A program made the translations under genes and the position numbers. The notes beneath the pieces are model-generated. The model was not told the origin of the DNA. It searched no databases and saw only the letters and a program-made list of their open reading frames with translations. From NCBI GenBank assembly GCA_003344405.1, contig NOWV01000061.1:186001-250000 (forward strand): a DNA stretch of 64,000 bases, given 5' to 3'. The DNA comes from Trichoplax sp. H2 (Eukaryota; Placozoa; Uniplacotomia; Trichoplacea). The first letter of the stretch is position 1; each line of letters opens with the position of its first letter. This document shows positions 47,756-61,000 of the stretch, piece by piece.

Positions 47756-50700
47756 CTGCAGTATACAATATTTTCAAAGAACACAAGATTGACTGAAAGA
47801 TCGTATTGCATAAAAATGTATAACTATAAAATTTATATTTTAGATTGTACCGTATCAACTGATGTTGCAATTTTTCAAAGAATAAGATTTCCATTAGCAT
47901 TACGATAGTAAAAACTTAAGAAGTAGAATATAACTCATTGTCATTTTGTGGATATCTACGTTATAGAGATAATTTCAGTGGCATTTACCACGATATAGCT
48001 TTAAAGCTTCGTATCGGATCTAATATGAGCTATCTGCCTGAAATAAATAAGTTAATCGGCGATACGATACTATATCAGGCGTGTGTGAATGAGTGTTCGG
48101 AGCAGTGCATAGAAATTTTCACTTAATTTATCTTAATTTAGTGCACTCTTGATAAGATCAAGGGTTTAAGAAGATTAAAAAGTACATTATTAACATGTAT
48201 TTTGCACCAATGATATACTATAGGCGTTAGCAAGTAAACAAACATCACCCTTTATTTAATCTCAGTTTCGTAGTGGGTAGTATCTTAGTATCGACAACTT
48301 GGTAGACGTAAAATCTAGTTTTTAGATTCACATGAAAATTACGCGTATAATATAAGACTAATAGATGTTCATTCATCTTATGAATATATAAATAGGATCT
48401 TGAAATTACAAATTAATTGAATGAATACCATCACTTACAACAATTTAATTGATTGCATGTGCTTTAAAAAAATTAAAAGTTATAGTCACATCATACAGAA
48501 TGAATTTCGACTAAAATGAAGCGTCGAAATGACTAAAGAGAGTATAACGATATGCAAATTCTGTTATTATTTACGGTACAGAATTTAAAATTGACATCAG
48601 CTTAGAGCACTAAATATACGCGTAGTATAGTAAACGAATAATCAAACATATTGCATCTCAAAGAAATTTTAAGAGCTATGATGTAGAAGATTAATAACAA
48701 TTTAGACATTACCTAGATCGATCATGGTAACCGAGAAATAGATACAGCCAAAAAATATATAAAGTATAGACATATAATGACACCCAACCATATTGAATTC
48801 GATATATGATTGATTTTGTTTTGTCTATCGATTTAAGATAGTGCTAAAATCGATCATAACTTACTGATAATCATCATTTTATTGCCATGAAAAGTGTGTC
48901 ATTATATATCAATAAGGCATTTGCACATTAAGTATAAAACTGGTAAACAAAAGAAAGGATTTCTTTAAATGCGGCATAATACTAACATGACATCTGCAAT
49001 TGATCCGATATAACGCAACCAATTGTTCCTTCCTATTATTTTTCTTGGTTGTGAATGGCTGGCGAAAGTTTTAATGTACTGTTTTGGCTTGGTAGGTTGA
49101 TTTAAGTAACCAAGTTATTGACGTGCTTACATTAATGAATGGCCTCTGATGAGAAAGGTTCTCGGAAAAATTGCTTTCAAATTTGTCAATCAAATCTTTT
49201 AAGTAATAATTCCTAAAAATACAATATCTGATTATCATCACTATTTAATATTATGTGAACAACGTAATTGTGATATGAAGCTAATTGTGATGAGAGTAGC
49301 TATCTTACTGTTACTGTCAACAGTATTTGACCTTTAAGATTATTACTTCTCGTGAATTCTCGACTTTTGATATCATACTATTTAAATGAGTTATTTAATA
49401 TTATGCTAAGTTCTCAATTAGCGATGGTGCTGTAGCTTCTATAGTCTTAAGAACTAAGATGGATTGGCTTTAATTAATGGGACTGAGACCTTTCATCATC
49501 ATGGTTTATCAGCGCATTTTAGATCGTTCTAGTGACGTTGGAGTGTCTAGTTATCACCAGTCTGTTGAAGTTGATTACGGTATGATCCGAGGTTAATTCT
49601 GATCTATTGGTATAACTCTTTTATTTTGTGTTATTTCTACCACTAGCCTAGCCTTAAGATTGAAATAATGTCGGTTTAGCATGATTACGTCTTCAATAGC
49701 ATGCCTGTTTAATTTATTCAATTGATCGTACTTGCTATAATATCGATTATTCGAAGAAATCTACAGCTTTAACCGTTAGATATAACACGGATTATACGTT
49801 TTTAACACCATGGTTTAACAAGTAAATTATAATTACCAACGTTTTGTAAAGGATTATTTAATTCTAGATAAGCTCTTGTAGTTTATCATTATCGAATAAG
49901 AAGCAAGTTGTGATTGTGCTAGCGCTCTGCGTAGATTAAGAAAAGTATTGTGCTTCTATGCATGGATGGTAATAGTATATAGCCGAAATTATATGCATTT
50001 AAGCTGAGATTTGTAATTCCAGACTATCTTTTATATACAATTGAACAATAACAGATCGATAAATGTATTTATAGTTATACTTCAGTATACATGGAAAATT
50101 TGTAAAATTTAAGGAAAAGTCAAGTTATACTCGATTTCGTTCCAGTGTAAACGCTAGCTGAAATTGAAAATTAAAGTATTAGGTCCGATAACTCAATGAA
50201 AGGAGTTGTAGACGGGTTGATAACTAGAGAAGCAAAATGTCATGCACTTGATAACTTGTAGTTATAAGGTAATCCAAAGACAAAAACACCCTAGTTTTAA
50301 ATGACGTATAAAGACATTTAGAATTTAGCTTAGTAGTTATTATTTCGATATTTTAATGGGCAATAATTCACATTTTATATTTGTGTAGTCAAAATATCAC
50401 GCCCAACTTTTTAACAGTGCGTTACATCAGAACAATTAATTCCCAGTACAGCACTGCTCTATCCCGACTAATTCTAATAGCTAACCTTTTACGTTTGGAC
50501 TATGTGATAAAAATGAGTTACAGGTATGATCTTTGATAGATATCAAAGCCGTAATAGAAAAGACTGATATGGTCTATTAACTAGTTCATACTAAGAATTC
50601 ACTGGATCAAGTATATGTAGAGTGATTGTAAAAATTCGTTATTACACTTTAAAGCTAACTATGGCGACCAGTAGGTCGCCATAGTTTGCTTCAAAGACGA

Positions 50701-53540
50701 GATTAAACTATGCTGGTCAAAGTACAAAAAGCGGAAGGAGAATAGCTTCGGTGCATTAATAGATGACGAAATCGCTAATAATGGATCAACTACGACAAGG
50801 ATCTTTTGTAGTCTTGATTTATGAAACTTAAATGCACCGCATACGCGTATGTACTTTACTTGCATCACTACAAAGGGGACGATTTCTATCAAAGTACTGA
50901 TGCATCCAGAAATTGAATCATAACTGATTAGTTCATTAAGATGCTTTAATGGTACTTTTATAATATATGCTGTACAGTCTACATGCTAGATAAAAATTAA
51001 TAATAGCGTCTATGTACGCCGATGTTGCGTGCTAATAACTTATAAGTAAGTTAATGTAAAATAAAAGTCTTTTGTTAGTCATACATATTTACCGACGTTA
51101 CAGGATAGACATCCAAGGGAGAAAACTGAACGAAGACAATATTCGGGTGTATCATAGTAAGAAGACATAGACGAAACCATATAATTACAATACTCAAGAG
51201 ATGACATACTGCATTACGTTTTATAGAAAATACCGACAATAATTAAATCAGCATAATTGTGCTCGCTAGCTAATCTATCACAGGCTGTAACTAATTAATT
51301 AGATCTACAATAATTGTGTTGCCGCCTTTTAAAATGGTGAAACTGTCGGTGGTGTTCAGACAGCTAACGTTGTCGTAACATCGCCTGTCCTGTAAACTAC
51401 AGTACTGCTTGTTACCTTGTAGTGTATGCCGCCATAGAACGTGGGAAATCCTAGATATCATACAATACTTTTTACGGCTTATCTACACCTACTACATTAT
51501 GATCACATTCTACAAATGTTCACGTGCATTAGGATATGGTATTAAAGTTATGTTCATACTAGAGCTGATTTGTTGTCACAGTTCTTATGACTCATTAACG
51601 TGTGTATGATATCGTGCTTGGCTTGGGCTTCCAAATAAAGTAGACTAAAGGAAAGGAAAGCTCAAAATCTCAGATTCTTGATCTCGTTACAAACGTATCT
51701 TTCTAAATCTGAATAGGAGTTTGAATGCATTAATACTAGCGATTTTGAGAGTATATCATTCATACTCTATTACCTTTTCGTCACACTAATTTATCACAGC
51801 ATAAAAATGGAGAGGAAAGATGAAAGAATTAGATTCAATTTATCTATTGCGTGGAAAATCTATAGATGCTTACTTTAGGCTTACAAATTCTAGGAGTTAA
51901 AAATAACAAAAGCGATTACGGTAATAAAGGAATACACTTAAACTAAACTAAACTGCTTGTGTTTATTGGATAGTAATCGGATAATCTCTAATTCCTTAAA
52001 AGAATATATGCATATCGGTATTGTAAAAATAAAAATAAACTGTACACTTTTATGAAGAAAATGCTATAATATGGTTTATGATGTCCTTTGAATCAACAAA
52101 TTGGCATATTGCAACTTTCCTGCTTCTTAATTAATGATGGTATTTTGGACGTAGCACTGGAAGAATTCTGGCTCAAGGCACATCCTTGACATTAAAGACA
52201 GTGAGACAAAGACTTAAACTAAGACAGTTACAATCTGTAGAATGGTGATAAATTGCTTACGCACGATAGAAATTGATTTAAAACGTAGTTGATTGGAAAG
52301 AGCCTCTGCGACGTGCATTGTTTCTAGTGCAGTGCATCTTTTTTCTACAATTAACAGCTCATAACTATACTACTGTCTATTTGAAGGTTTCTTTACAGGG
52401 CGCTATGACAATGAGGAATTATTGCTTTATTATCGATATCGTCAATCTCGATTTTAATCTCGCGAACAATTTACTAGGCTACTTGCTTTGAGTAAACTAC
52501 CTGCCCTTAATGAAATTCTTCTGATGGATTCTATCATATATTGTACGTAAAGCGTACGTGCTCGACGAATGTCTACCTATCATTAGGATATCAATTTCCG
52601 ATTACTGAATACACATATAATTTAAGTGTCACTGAAAGTTACTGAATGAATTAAAGAATCTTTTTGAGCGAGATAATAAAATAACTGTTAACGCAGTCTT
52701 GAGTATAATTTATAAAAATGGAACAAAATTAGAAAAACATTTTGCTAGTTTTGAGTATATTCCATATTGTGAGAGTGCAGCCACAAGCAGTCGTTGTCGA
52801 GGGTTCTCATGCTGAATTGTTGTGTTAGCAGGCAGCTGTAGCCTGTAGGTATTACGGCAGTAATTGTAATAATCGGAATGCAGGAAGTACAGGAGAATCT
52901 ATACGGCTATGAGAGCATGAAAATCGTGTTGCAAATGGAAAATTGCAGAGTAGAAATTCTAAGCAGTCTCTAATATACGCTAGAGAAGCAGATTTCACCA
53001 AAAGCATCGCGTTAATTTTTCGAAAAGGGTTGAGTCAATTTTAGTTGACCAAGCAATGCAGTATGTTCTGTGTAATGCCACGATTATACTGGATACGAAT
53101 GTAGTACGTCCATACCATACCATAGGCGTATATCATATGCGATAGGTTGCATTGCGTCATTAAAGATTGGCAAATACTTCAACTTTATTAATTAAGCTAA
53201 TATCCAGTACAGTACTATCTGAACTCTGGTCCGAAGTTATAGTACCAATTGAATGTCTGTCTATTTTTGATGGAATAAAAAATCCTTCAATAGCAATATC
53301 TTGCGGAACAGACTTACTCTTAGTTGTACAGTACAGCGTATGCTTGGTTCATGCAATTAATCAAGGCAACCGTTATCAAACTATTCAATATTAGCTCTTC
53401 GTATATACAGGCATACGCTTATAGGCTTATCCTACAATTTATTCCACTGATTCTGATCAGATCTTATAGTATTGCAACCATATTACGTGTCATCACACTG
53501 TCGAAATTATTCTATCTGCTACTCTTTTCACGAGAATGAT
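47756..53540. other. Large stretch without an assigned gene
   Basis: It presumably holds the promoter and signal-peptide exon of the ADAM17-like gene, which I could not locate. There are only short frames. A 62-codon plus-strand frame at 47938-48126 lacks an ATG at its start and matches nothing I know. A perfect 13-bp hairpin lies at 50657-50686. CAGTA/TACTG repeats are essentially absent until about 53200. Confidence 0.4.
50657..50686. repeat. Perfect 13-bp inverted repeat with 4-base loop
   Basis: AACTATGGCGACC, spacer AGTA, then its exact reverse complement. The GC-rich core stands out in AT-rich surroundings and is unrelated to the CAGTA arrays. No target-site duplication or transposase was seen. 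Confidence 0.85.
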
Positions 53541-53656
53541 TTACTGTACTGTACACTGTACAGTACAGTACAGCGTACATATCGATTGCTATACTGTAAA
53601 AGTGCAGTGCTGTACAGGGTACATTGTACTGTACAGTACAGTACAGTACAGTACTG
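53541..53656. repeat. CAGTA/TACTG inverted array at left edge of the duplicated block
   Basis: Dense palindromic pentamer runs, ending in about six uninterrupted CAGTA units that run straight into the duplicated sequence starting at 53643. Confidence 0.8.
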
Positions 53657-55009
53657 TTCTTCATATCAACTAAGTACTGTATACTGTAAGATCCATTCAG
53701 AATGCTCAAAGTTGAAAAAAGTCTTTGCGTAGACCATTCCATATCATGCCATATTACACTGTCGTTAATCCTTTGGAAGTTTAAAACAATCGACCTAAAT
53801 GCATGCATATGATGCATGGGACAGTACGTACAGGAATCTATTACTAAAAGTTCCAAGCAGCGTTATGACTTTGCCTTTTGACCGCTAGATAGCACGGTTA
53901 AGGATAATGCAAAAGACATTAATAAATCAGTACAGCTGAGACGTACAGTACAGTAGTACAGTATGATGCGTCGACTTACAGTACTCCACTTTATAGTACT
54001 GTACTGTACAGTACAGTACTTTACAGTACTGTACACTAATTTACCGTAGTTTATTTTTTGACACCAGATAATCGGACGTGCGGTACAGACAGTGAAATAG
54101 TATACAGTACTGTACTGTGCCACTAAATGAGTTACTATGAAAGAGTGAACATTGACGCGGCACGCGGTGACTGTACGGTACAGTGTACAGTACACGAGAG
54201 GTCTGGTGCACAGTACTGTACTGTAACTCGTCGCTCGACGCTCAACGCCGGTCGCTGGCTGCTTGTATGAACGTACCATAGTGACGAGTGACTACAGTAC
54301 CATGGTACTCCCATAACAATCTGCACCTGTATGAACAAGTTCCACCGAAAATCAGTCAAACTTCAGTACAGTGCTATTCACTGTCAATAGAAAAAATCTT
54401 CCAATTTTTCACTGTCACAGTCAACGAGGTTTTTCTTTTGCCTCTACTAGTACTCCAAGACTTATACTACTGCTTGTACTGGCAATTCCAAAATGCTAAA
54501 TTTAGTGTAGTACCTATGACACAGAATAACTATGAGGTTATCTTTTGTGAAGTTGGGGATGGCTGAGAAGTCTGCCATAGGATACCGACAAGTCTATGAT
54601 GTACAGTAGCGTACTATACTGTACTGTACAATACAGTCTGTAGTGTACTGTACTTAAAGAACTCTTGTACAATGTACAGTAGTCTGCACAAACGCTGTCG
54701 TCATCTTTAGCATTGATGACGTCAAATTGCCGCCATATGAACAGCAGGGGTTTGCTCACCCCACATCATTTTTTGGCTGGGTTAGGAGCTCTTTTATTTC
54801 AATTCTACTGCACATTGCGCGTGCATCTTGCATTTCGGTTACGGTACTGCAGACTACTGTAAAGGAAGCGGTTAGGAAAATCATTGCTGTAGGCTTTTCT
54901 CTTGACCTGTTTGATCCGCCTTGTTTTAGGCTACCTAAAAATCGGTTGTCACGATTGAACATATTCCTTTTTCTAGAATCTTACTTAATTGATTTAAAGA
55001 AGACAAATC
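53643..55009 (+). repeat. Duplicated block A (copy 1), 14-3-3 upstream region
   Basis: Nearly identical to 57684-59126. It includes palindromic arrays (53944-54231, 54600-54688), a CRE-like site, and sequence up to 6 bases before the 14-3-3 ATG at 55016. Confidence 0.93.
54717..54724. promoter_or_regulatory. CRE-like TGACGTCA site
   Basis: A perfect 8-base cAMP-response-element palindrome (CREB/ATF) about 290 bases upstream of the 14-3-3 ATG. A GCCGCCAT (YY1-like, reversed ATGGCGGC) follows 5 bases later. Both are kept in the second copy. Confidence 0.5.
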
Positions 55010-55015
55010 ACAGTA

Positions 55016-58000
55016 ATGGAAGAATCGGCTAAGTTGATCCAAAAGGCTAAATTTGCTGAACAAGCAGAAAGATACGATGACATGGCCGCCTCTATGAAAT
55101 CGGTCACTGAATCTGGTTTTGTATTGGATACTGAAGAAAGAAATTTACTGTCTGTAGCATATAAGAACGTTGTTGGTGCTAGACGTTCCTCTTGGCGTAT
55201 TATATCAAGCATTGAGCAAAAATTTTTAGACAAGGGTGAACCTGAGGCTAAATTGACAATCACTAGGGAGTATCGTTTGAAGATTGAGAAGGAATTACAA
55301 GATATTTGCGATGACGTTCTGGTTAGTAATCGTTACCTTTTTGAAACTTTCCAACTAAATGATATCTGTTTGCCTAATGTCCCTTGCTTGCGGATACTTC
55401 CATCTTTATTATGTCTATAACTAAAACATACAGTAGATTTTTCGTGATGATTTACTATTGAACCATACTTATTGATTCTGCGACCCTATAAATTCTGTTA
55501 TTGCAGTAGTTACAAATTTTAAAGATTTTTTTGTCTTTGTCTTAACGTCATAATTGTCGAATACTGGCAAATTGCTTTAAAGCTTTCCGCCTTACTTTGC
55601 TGTTTGGCTATAATGGAAGCTGATGAAGGAATTCCCTACCATAAATATGGTAGACTGCATAAGAATGTCTTGTCTCTACTATACTGTAAAAATACGCGTG
55701 TATACCAGTGTTCGTTTTTAACTTTGACTCGTACCGCTGATACGTTATGATTAATGGCGGACACTGCAAGTGATCGTTTTCATACTATTGACAGCTTAAA
55801 CGTGTAAACTATTAGTGTTAAATAAGCTACGTATTAATTCATCAATGTATATTGCAGTGGCGTACAGATTCACACAGTGCTCTGTATTGATGGGCAAAAA
55901 GAAATTCGTAACTCAATCAAACTCGAGAGGGAAATGTGATCATTTTCTGTTATGTCATGTACGCAGACGTTCTGTACAAACGCACTTTACCGCTTACTCG
56001 CACATACGTCCCATATTAGTTGCATGCCGTTGCTTTATGTTTAAGTGTACTTTTAGTTCATTAGCAATACAATATATGGTATTCCGTCAAGAAAGGGACC
56101 ACACAGACTGAAGAATAGTGAGAAACAGTAGAGATATTACTGCCGAAAGGAAGAGATCATTTCAAAGTTCTCTATGACTAGTTACACTGCTTTTTTTGCT
56201 TCCCATTGTTTGCTACTTCTCAGTCTGATTTGAAAAATTGTGAAAAGACGTCAAGTGCAGTATGTAGTATGACGCTGCGCGTTACCATTCGGTCTTACGA
56301 AAATAGTTATTCAAAAAAAAACTGGTCTACGGCTGATAAACTGGAAACGCTCCCTGGCGGTCAACTCTTACCGTACTGCATTGTAAGGTACAATATGCTG
56401 CAGTAGTTTACAGTACATATCGCTGATTTTACGGTACCAGTGACATAGTAAAATTGTATATTCGTTTACAGTACCGCAACACAGTCTGTACTGTGCTGTA
56501 CTGTACACATCGTTGGTAACATGCGGTACAGGTACTGCACTTCTGTTTTTTTCACGATCTCCTATCATTATGCCCAAACCAAACATTGTGAAGCACTGTA
56601 TTCTTCTGTTTTTGCTGGTTTCTATGTAATTAGCATGGCATGAAAATCACTCTGCTGGCTCGTGACATTGTCTATATTAAGTCTGTACTGTCTTTTCGCC
56701 GTTACATATAGACTAAAGGCGAAAGCTTCTAGTCGTTTCCATACTCTTATTATACAGAACCTTATCACAAAAAGATACCACCGTCCATGGACGGTTTTGA
56801 AGGACGCGTATTAGCCACAAGATTTTGATTAGTACGCTCACTTATAAAAAATTGTATCAGATTGCCTTACTGGTGTAGTAATGATTTAAATACTGCATTA
56901 CATATTTTCAATCATTTCCCTATTTTATCCGGGCAATTTTAGTTTGGATCATGCGAAAATTAAAACGATATAAAAAGAGCTCATAATTTATTGTACTCCA
57001 TAATCAATTGCGGCGAGTGATAACCTGCTGGTTAAATTTTTTACCATATTTTCTTTTTTGGACCAGCGTTACAATAGCGTTCCTTAGTTACAATACTTTT
57101 GCCGTACATTATGGCTAATAATTATATTAATCATCATTAATGATTGAACTCTGAGTAAAAGATGTACACCGACCAGTTACGACAAGAGATTCATTTTACG
57201 AGAATCCGATGACTACAGTATGCATTTTACGCATGTGTATGTATTCAGCAATGGTGCTTGTACGATTGTAAATGATCTCTTTAAAATTTCTTTCTTTATT
57301 TGTAAGTTTATTATGTAACAAGCCGCGGCATCTTAGTTATAAATTATTTAGTTTAAATATCATCTTGCATGGTAGAAAGGAACCCAACAGTTGAGTGAAT
57401 TGCGTAAGTGTGTCTATAGAAAGTGGAGTATGTGTTCTTAGGCAACGCAAATAGAAGTCAAAATTTTATAGTATTTTGCTATTGACCAAGTCGTAACACA
57501 TACCTATAGTCTCCTCATTTTGGGTGACTTGAGTTTTTTATGCTCTAGCAATGGAACAGTTATCGGGGGTATCAGGATGTAATATTACTCAGTGTATAGA
57601 TTCGGGAGGAGCTCTGTATTAAAAAGTGTACTTCAATGCACTATACTATGAGTATTTTTAATTNNNNNNNNNNNNNNNNNNNNACAGTACAGTACTGTTC
57701 TTCATATCAACTAAGTATTGTATACTGTAAGATCCATTCAGAATGCTCAAAGTTGAAAAAAGTCTTTGCGTAGACCATTCCATATCATGCCATATTACAC
57801 TGTCGTTAATCCTTTGGAAGTTTAAAACAATCGGCCTAAATGCATGCATATGATGCATGGGACAGTACGTACAGGAATCTATTACTAAAAGTTCCAAGCA
57901 GCGTTATGACTTTGCCTTTTGACTGCTAGATAGCACGGTTAAGGATAATGCAAAAGACATTAATAAATCAGTACAGCTGAGACGTAGTATGATGCATCGA

Positions 58001-61000
58001 CTTACTCCACTCTACAGTACAGTACTGTACAATATTGCACAGACAGTATTTAGACATTAATAAACCAGTACAGCTGAGACGTACAGTACAGTAGTAGTAT
58101 GATGCGTCGACTTACTCCACTATACTGTACAGTACTGTATACTAATTTACCGTAGTTTATTTTTTGACACCAGATAATCGGACGTGCGGTACAGACAGTG
58201 AAATAGTACTGTACTGTACAGTATACTGTGCCACTAAATGAGTTACTATGAAAGAGTGAACATTGACGCGGCACGCGGTGACTGTACGCCCGAGTTGAGT
58301 GAGTGTACGGTACAGTGTACAGTACACGAGAGGTCTGGTGCACAGTACTGTAACTCGTCGCTCGACGCTCAACGCCGGTCGCTGGCTGCTTGTATGAACG
58401 TACCATAGTGACGAGTGAGTACAGTACAGTACCACGGTACTCCCATAATAATCTGCACCTGTATGAACAAGTTCCACCAAAAATCAGTCAAACTTCAGGA
58501 CAGTGCTATTCACTGTCAATAGAAAAAGTCTTCCAATTTTTCACTGTCACAGTCAACGAGGTTTTTCTTTTGCCTCTACTAGTACACCAAGACTTATACT
58601 ACTGCTTGTACTGGCAATTCCAAAATGCTAAATTTAGTGTAGTACCTATGACACAGAATAACTATGAGGTTATCTTTTGTGAAGTAGGGGACGGCTGAGA
58701 AGTCTGCCATAGGATACCGACAAGTCTATGATGTACAGTACAGTAGCGTACTATACTGTACTGTACTTAAGAACTCTTGTACTGTACAATGTACAGTAGT
58801 CTGCACAAACGCTGTCGTCATCCTTAGCATTGATGACGTCAAATTGCCGCCATATGAACAGCAGGGGTTTGCTCACCCCACATCATTTTTTGGCTGGGTT
58901 AGGAGCTCTTTTATTTCAATTCTACTGCACATTGCGCGTGCATCTTGCATTTCGGTTACGGTACTGCAGACTACTGTAAAGGAAGCGGTTAGGAAAATCA
59001 TTGCTGTAGGCTTTTCTCTTGACCTGTTTGATCCGCCTTGTTTTAGGCTACCTAAAAATCGGTTGTCACGATTGAACATATTCCTTTTTCTAGAATCTTA
59101 CTTAATTGATTTAAAGAAGACAAATCNNNNNNNNNNNNNNNNNNNNTCCGATGACTACAGTATGCATTTTACGCATGTGTCTGTATTCAGCAATGGTGCT
59201 TGTACGATTGTAAATGATCTCTTTAAAATTTCTTTCTTTATTTATAAGTTTATTATGTAACAAGCCGCGGCATCTTAGTTATAAATTATTTAGTTTAAAT
59301 ATCATCTTGCATATGGTAGAAAGGAACCCGGCAGTTGAGTGAACTGCGTAAGTGTGCCTATAGAAAGTGGAGTAAGTGTTCTTAGGCAACGCAAATAGAA
59401 GTCAAAATTTTATAGTATTTTGCTATTGACGATGGCGTAACACATACCCGTAGTCTCCTCATTTTGGGTGACTTGAGTTTTTTATGCTCTAGCAATGGAA
59501 CAGTTATCGGGGGTTTCAGGATGTAATATTACTCAGTGTGTAGATTCGGGAGGAGCTCTGTATTAAAAGGTGCACTTCAATGCACTATACTATGAGTATT
59601 TTTAATTAAATTGATTAAAATTGATAGTGTGAAACTGTTTTTTTGCATTGTATTCCGTTAGCTATTGTATCGAATAATTATGAAATAATAGACGACTATC
59701 CATAATAACTCCTGTACAATGATATAACTAGATGTTACCCAAAGTAGATAGTGGTTAGTATCTTCCGTGCATGCATCTGCCTTTTAATTAAAGATGTAAC
59801 ATTTAGTAGTTTATAGTACAGCTCATGGGATAATTAGAGACAAGTTTTGTACCTTCTGTATTTCTTGCCGTAGAAGCGTAGACTTGACGTTTAACTTCGG
59901 TTTAAGTATATTAATCGAATTATTGTACTGTATACTAAGTCGTACCTACGTACCTATACACGCTAGTATAGTGCACAGTATAGTTCAGTACTAGTGGTTA
60001 ATCCAAGGTTATCCTTTTTCACAAATTTCTAATTGGCGTTAAGGCTTTGGACGATAATCCAATACACTAACGTTACGAGATTAAAGGGCTACTTGAATTT
60101 AGCAGTCGATGCCATGCTAGACTGTACCGTAGACAAGGGAGAGTGCGATATCGGTAAATATGGATGATTTCCTAGAACTTCACTGACTATCTTGATTTCA
60201 TCATTACCGATTTTCGGAACTAATTAATTTTACCGACCTCAAGCCTACGTGCAATACTCTACCGTTGAATTTATGATGAGAAGATACCACATTGAAGTTC
60301 CGAAGTTTCTCTGACAGTTTTGCTTTGGGATGACACCGTATTCTAAATTGTGTTGATGTAATGTTTTTTGCGGTCATTGCTCGCTGGTTTAATAAATGAT
60401 TAATTAAATAAATGTAGTAGTTATTAAAAAAGACTTTTATGCGGCATGTTGCGGTTGCTGCCTATATAAGAGCAATAATTTTATTATCACCAACGCAACC
60501 CGAATATCCGATTGGATACTGACGCTTTAATCGTTCTAACTAGTAGACGATATATATGCACTCATTTAAATTCCTGTATGTAGTAAATGAAATGCTTACG
60601 ATTAAGTAAAGTTTCGGCATTGTTGGACCATATGTCAGGGCGAGTCATGACATACATGACTTCATGATACGAGGCACATACCATGCATCGAATACAAACC
60701 CTACGAAATCACATTTCATCTGTTGATTGTATTGCGTTTATATTGAGCCAAAAAAGTATTAGTGCGGTATGGCCCGTTCCTTTGTTATATTTATTGATAA
60801 ACGATTATTAAATTTGTATCGGCATCTAATATCTGTCGGGATAATTACTATGAATATGATCTTTGAAGACGATTGAAATTTACTCAACCAAGAATTCTTA
60901 TGAAGCATAGAAATACTGTTTTTTGCATTACTGCATTGATTTGCTTATTTTCGCTATAGTTTTAAGATTTTCAAAATATGAATAGGTGTCAGAGCTTTCA

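Larger units (their letters stand above)
57684..59126 (+). repeat. Duplicated block A' (copy 2)
   Basis: Matches 53643-55009 almost base for base, including the CRE-like site (58834-58841) and the sequence just before the 14-3-3 ATG, where it ends at the second N gap. It carries an extra internal tandem copy of a roughly 60-base unit (57957-58013 and 58052-58122) and differs in CAGTA unit numbers. Confidence 0.93.

Noticed and set aside
53512-54759. Several 70-140 residue frames on both strands at 53.5-54.8 kb and again at 57.7-58.8 kb
   Set aside because: They are built from palindromic CAGTA repeats (TVLYCTVQY-type peptides) and are broken or shifted between the two near-identical copies; some even run through N gaps.
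54727-55032. 101-residue plus-strand frame immediately before and over the 14-3-3 start
   Set aside because: It overlaps the 14-3-3 ATG in another frame, contains the likely promoter and 5' UTR, and has no recognisable motif.
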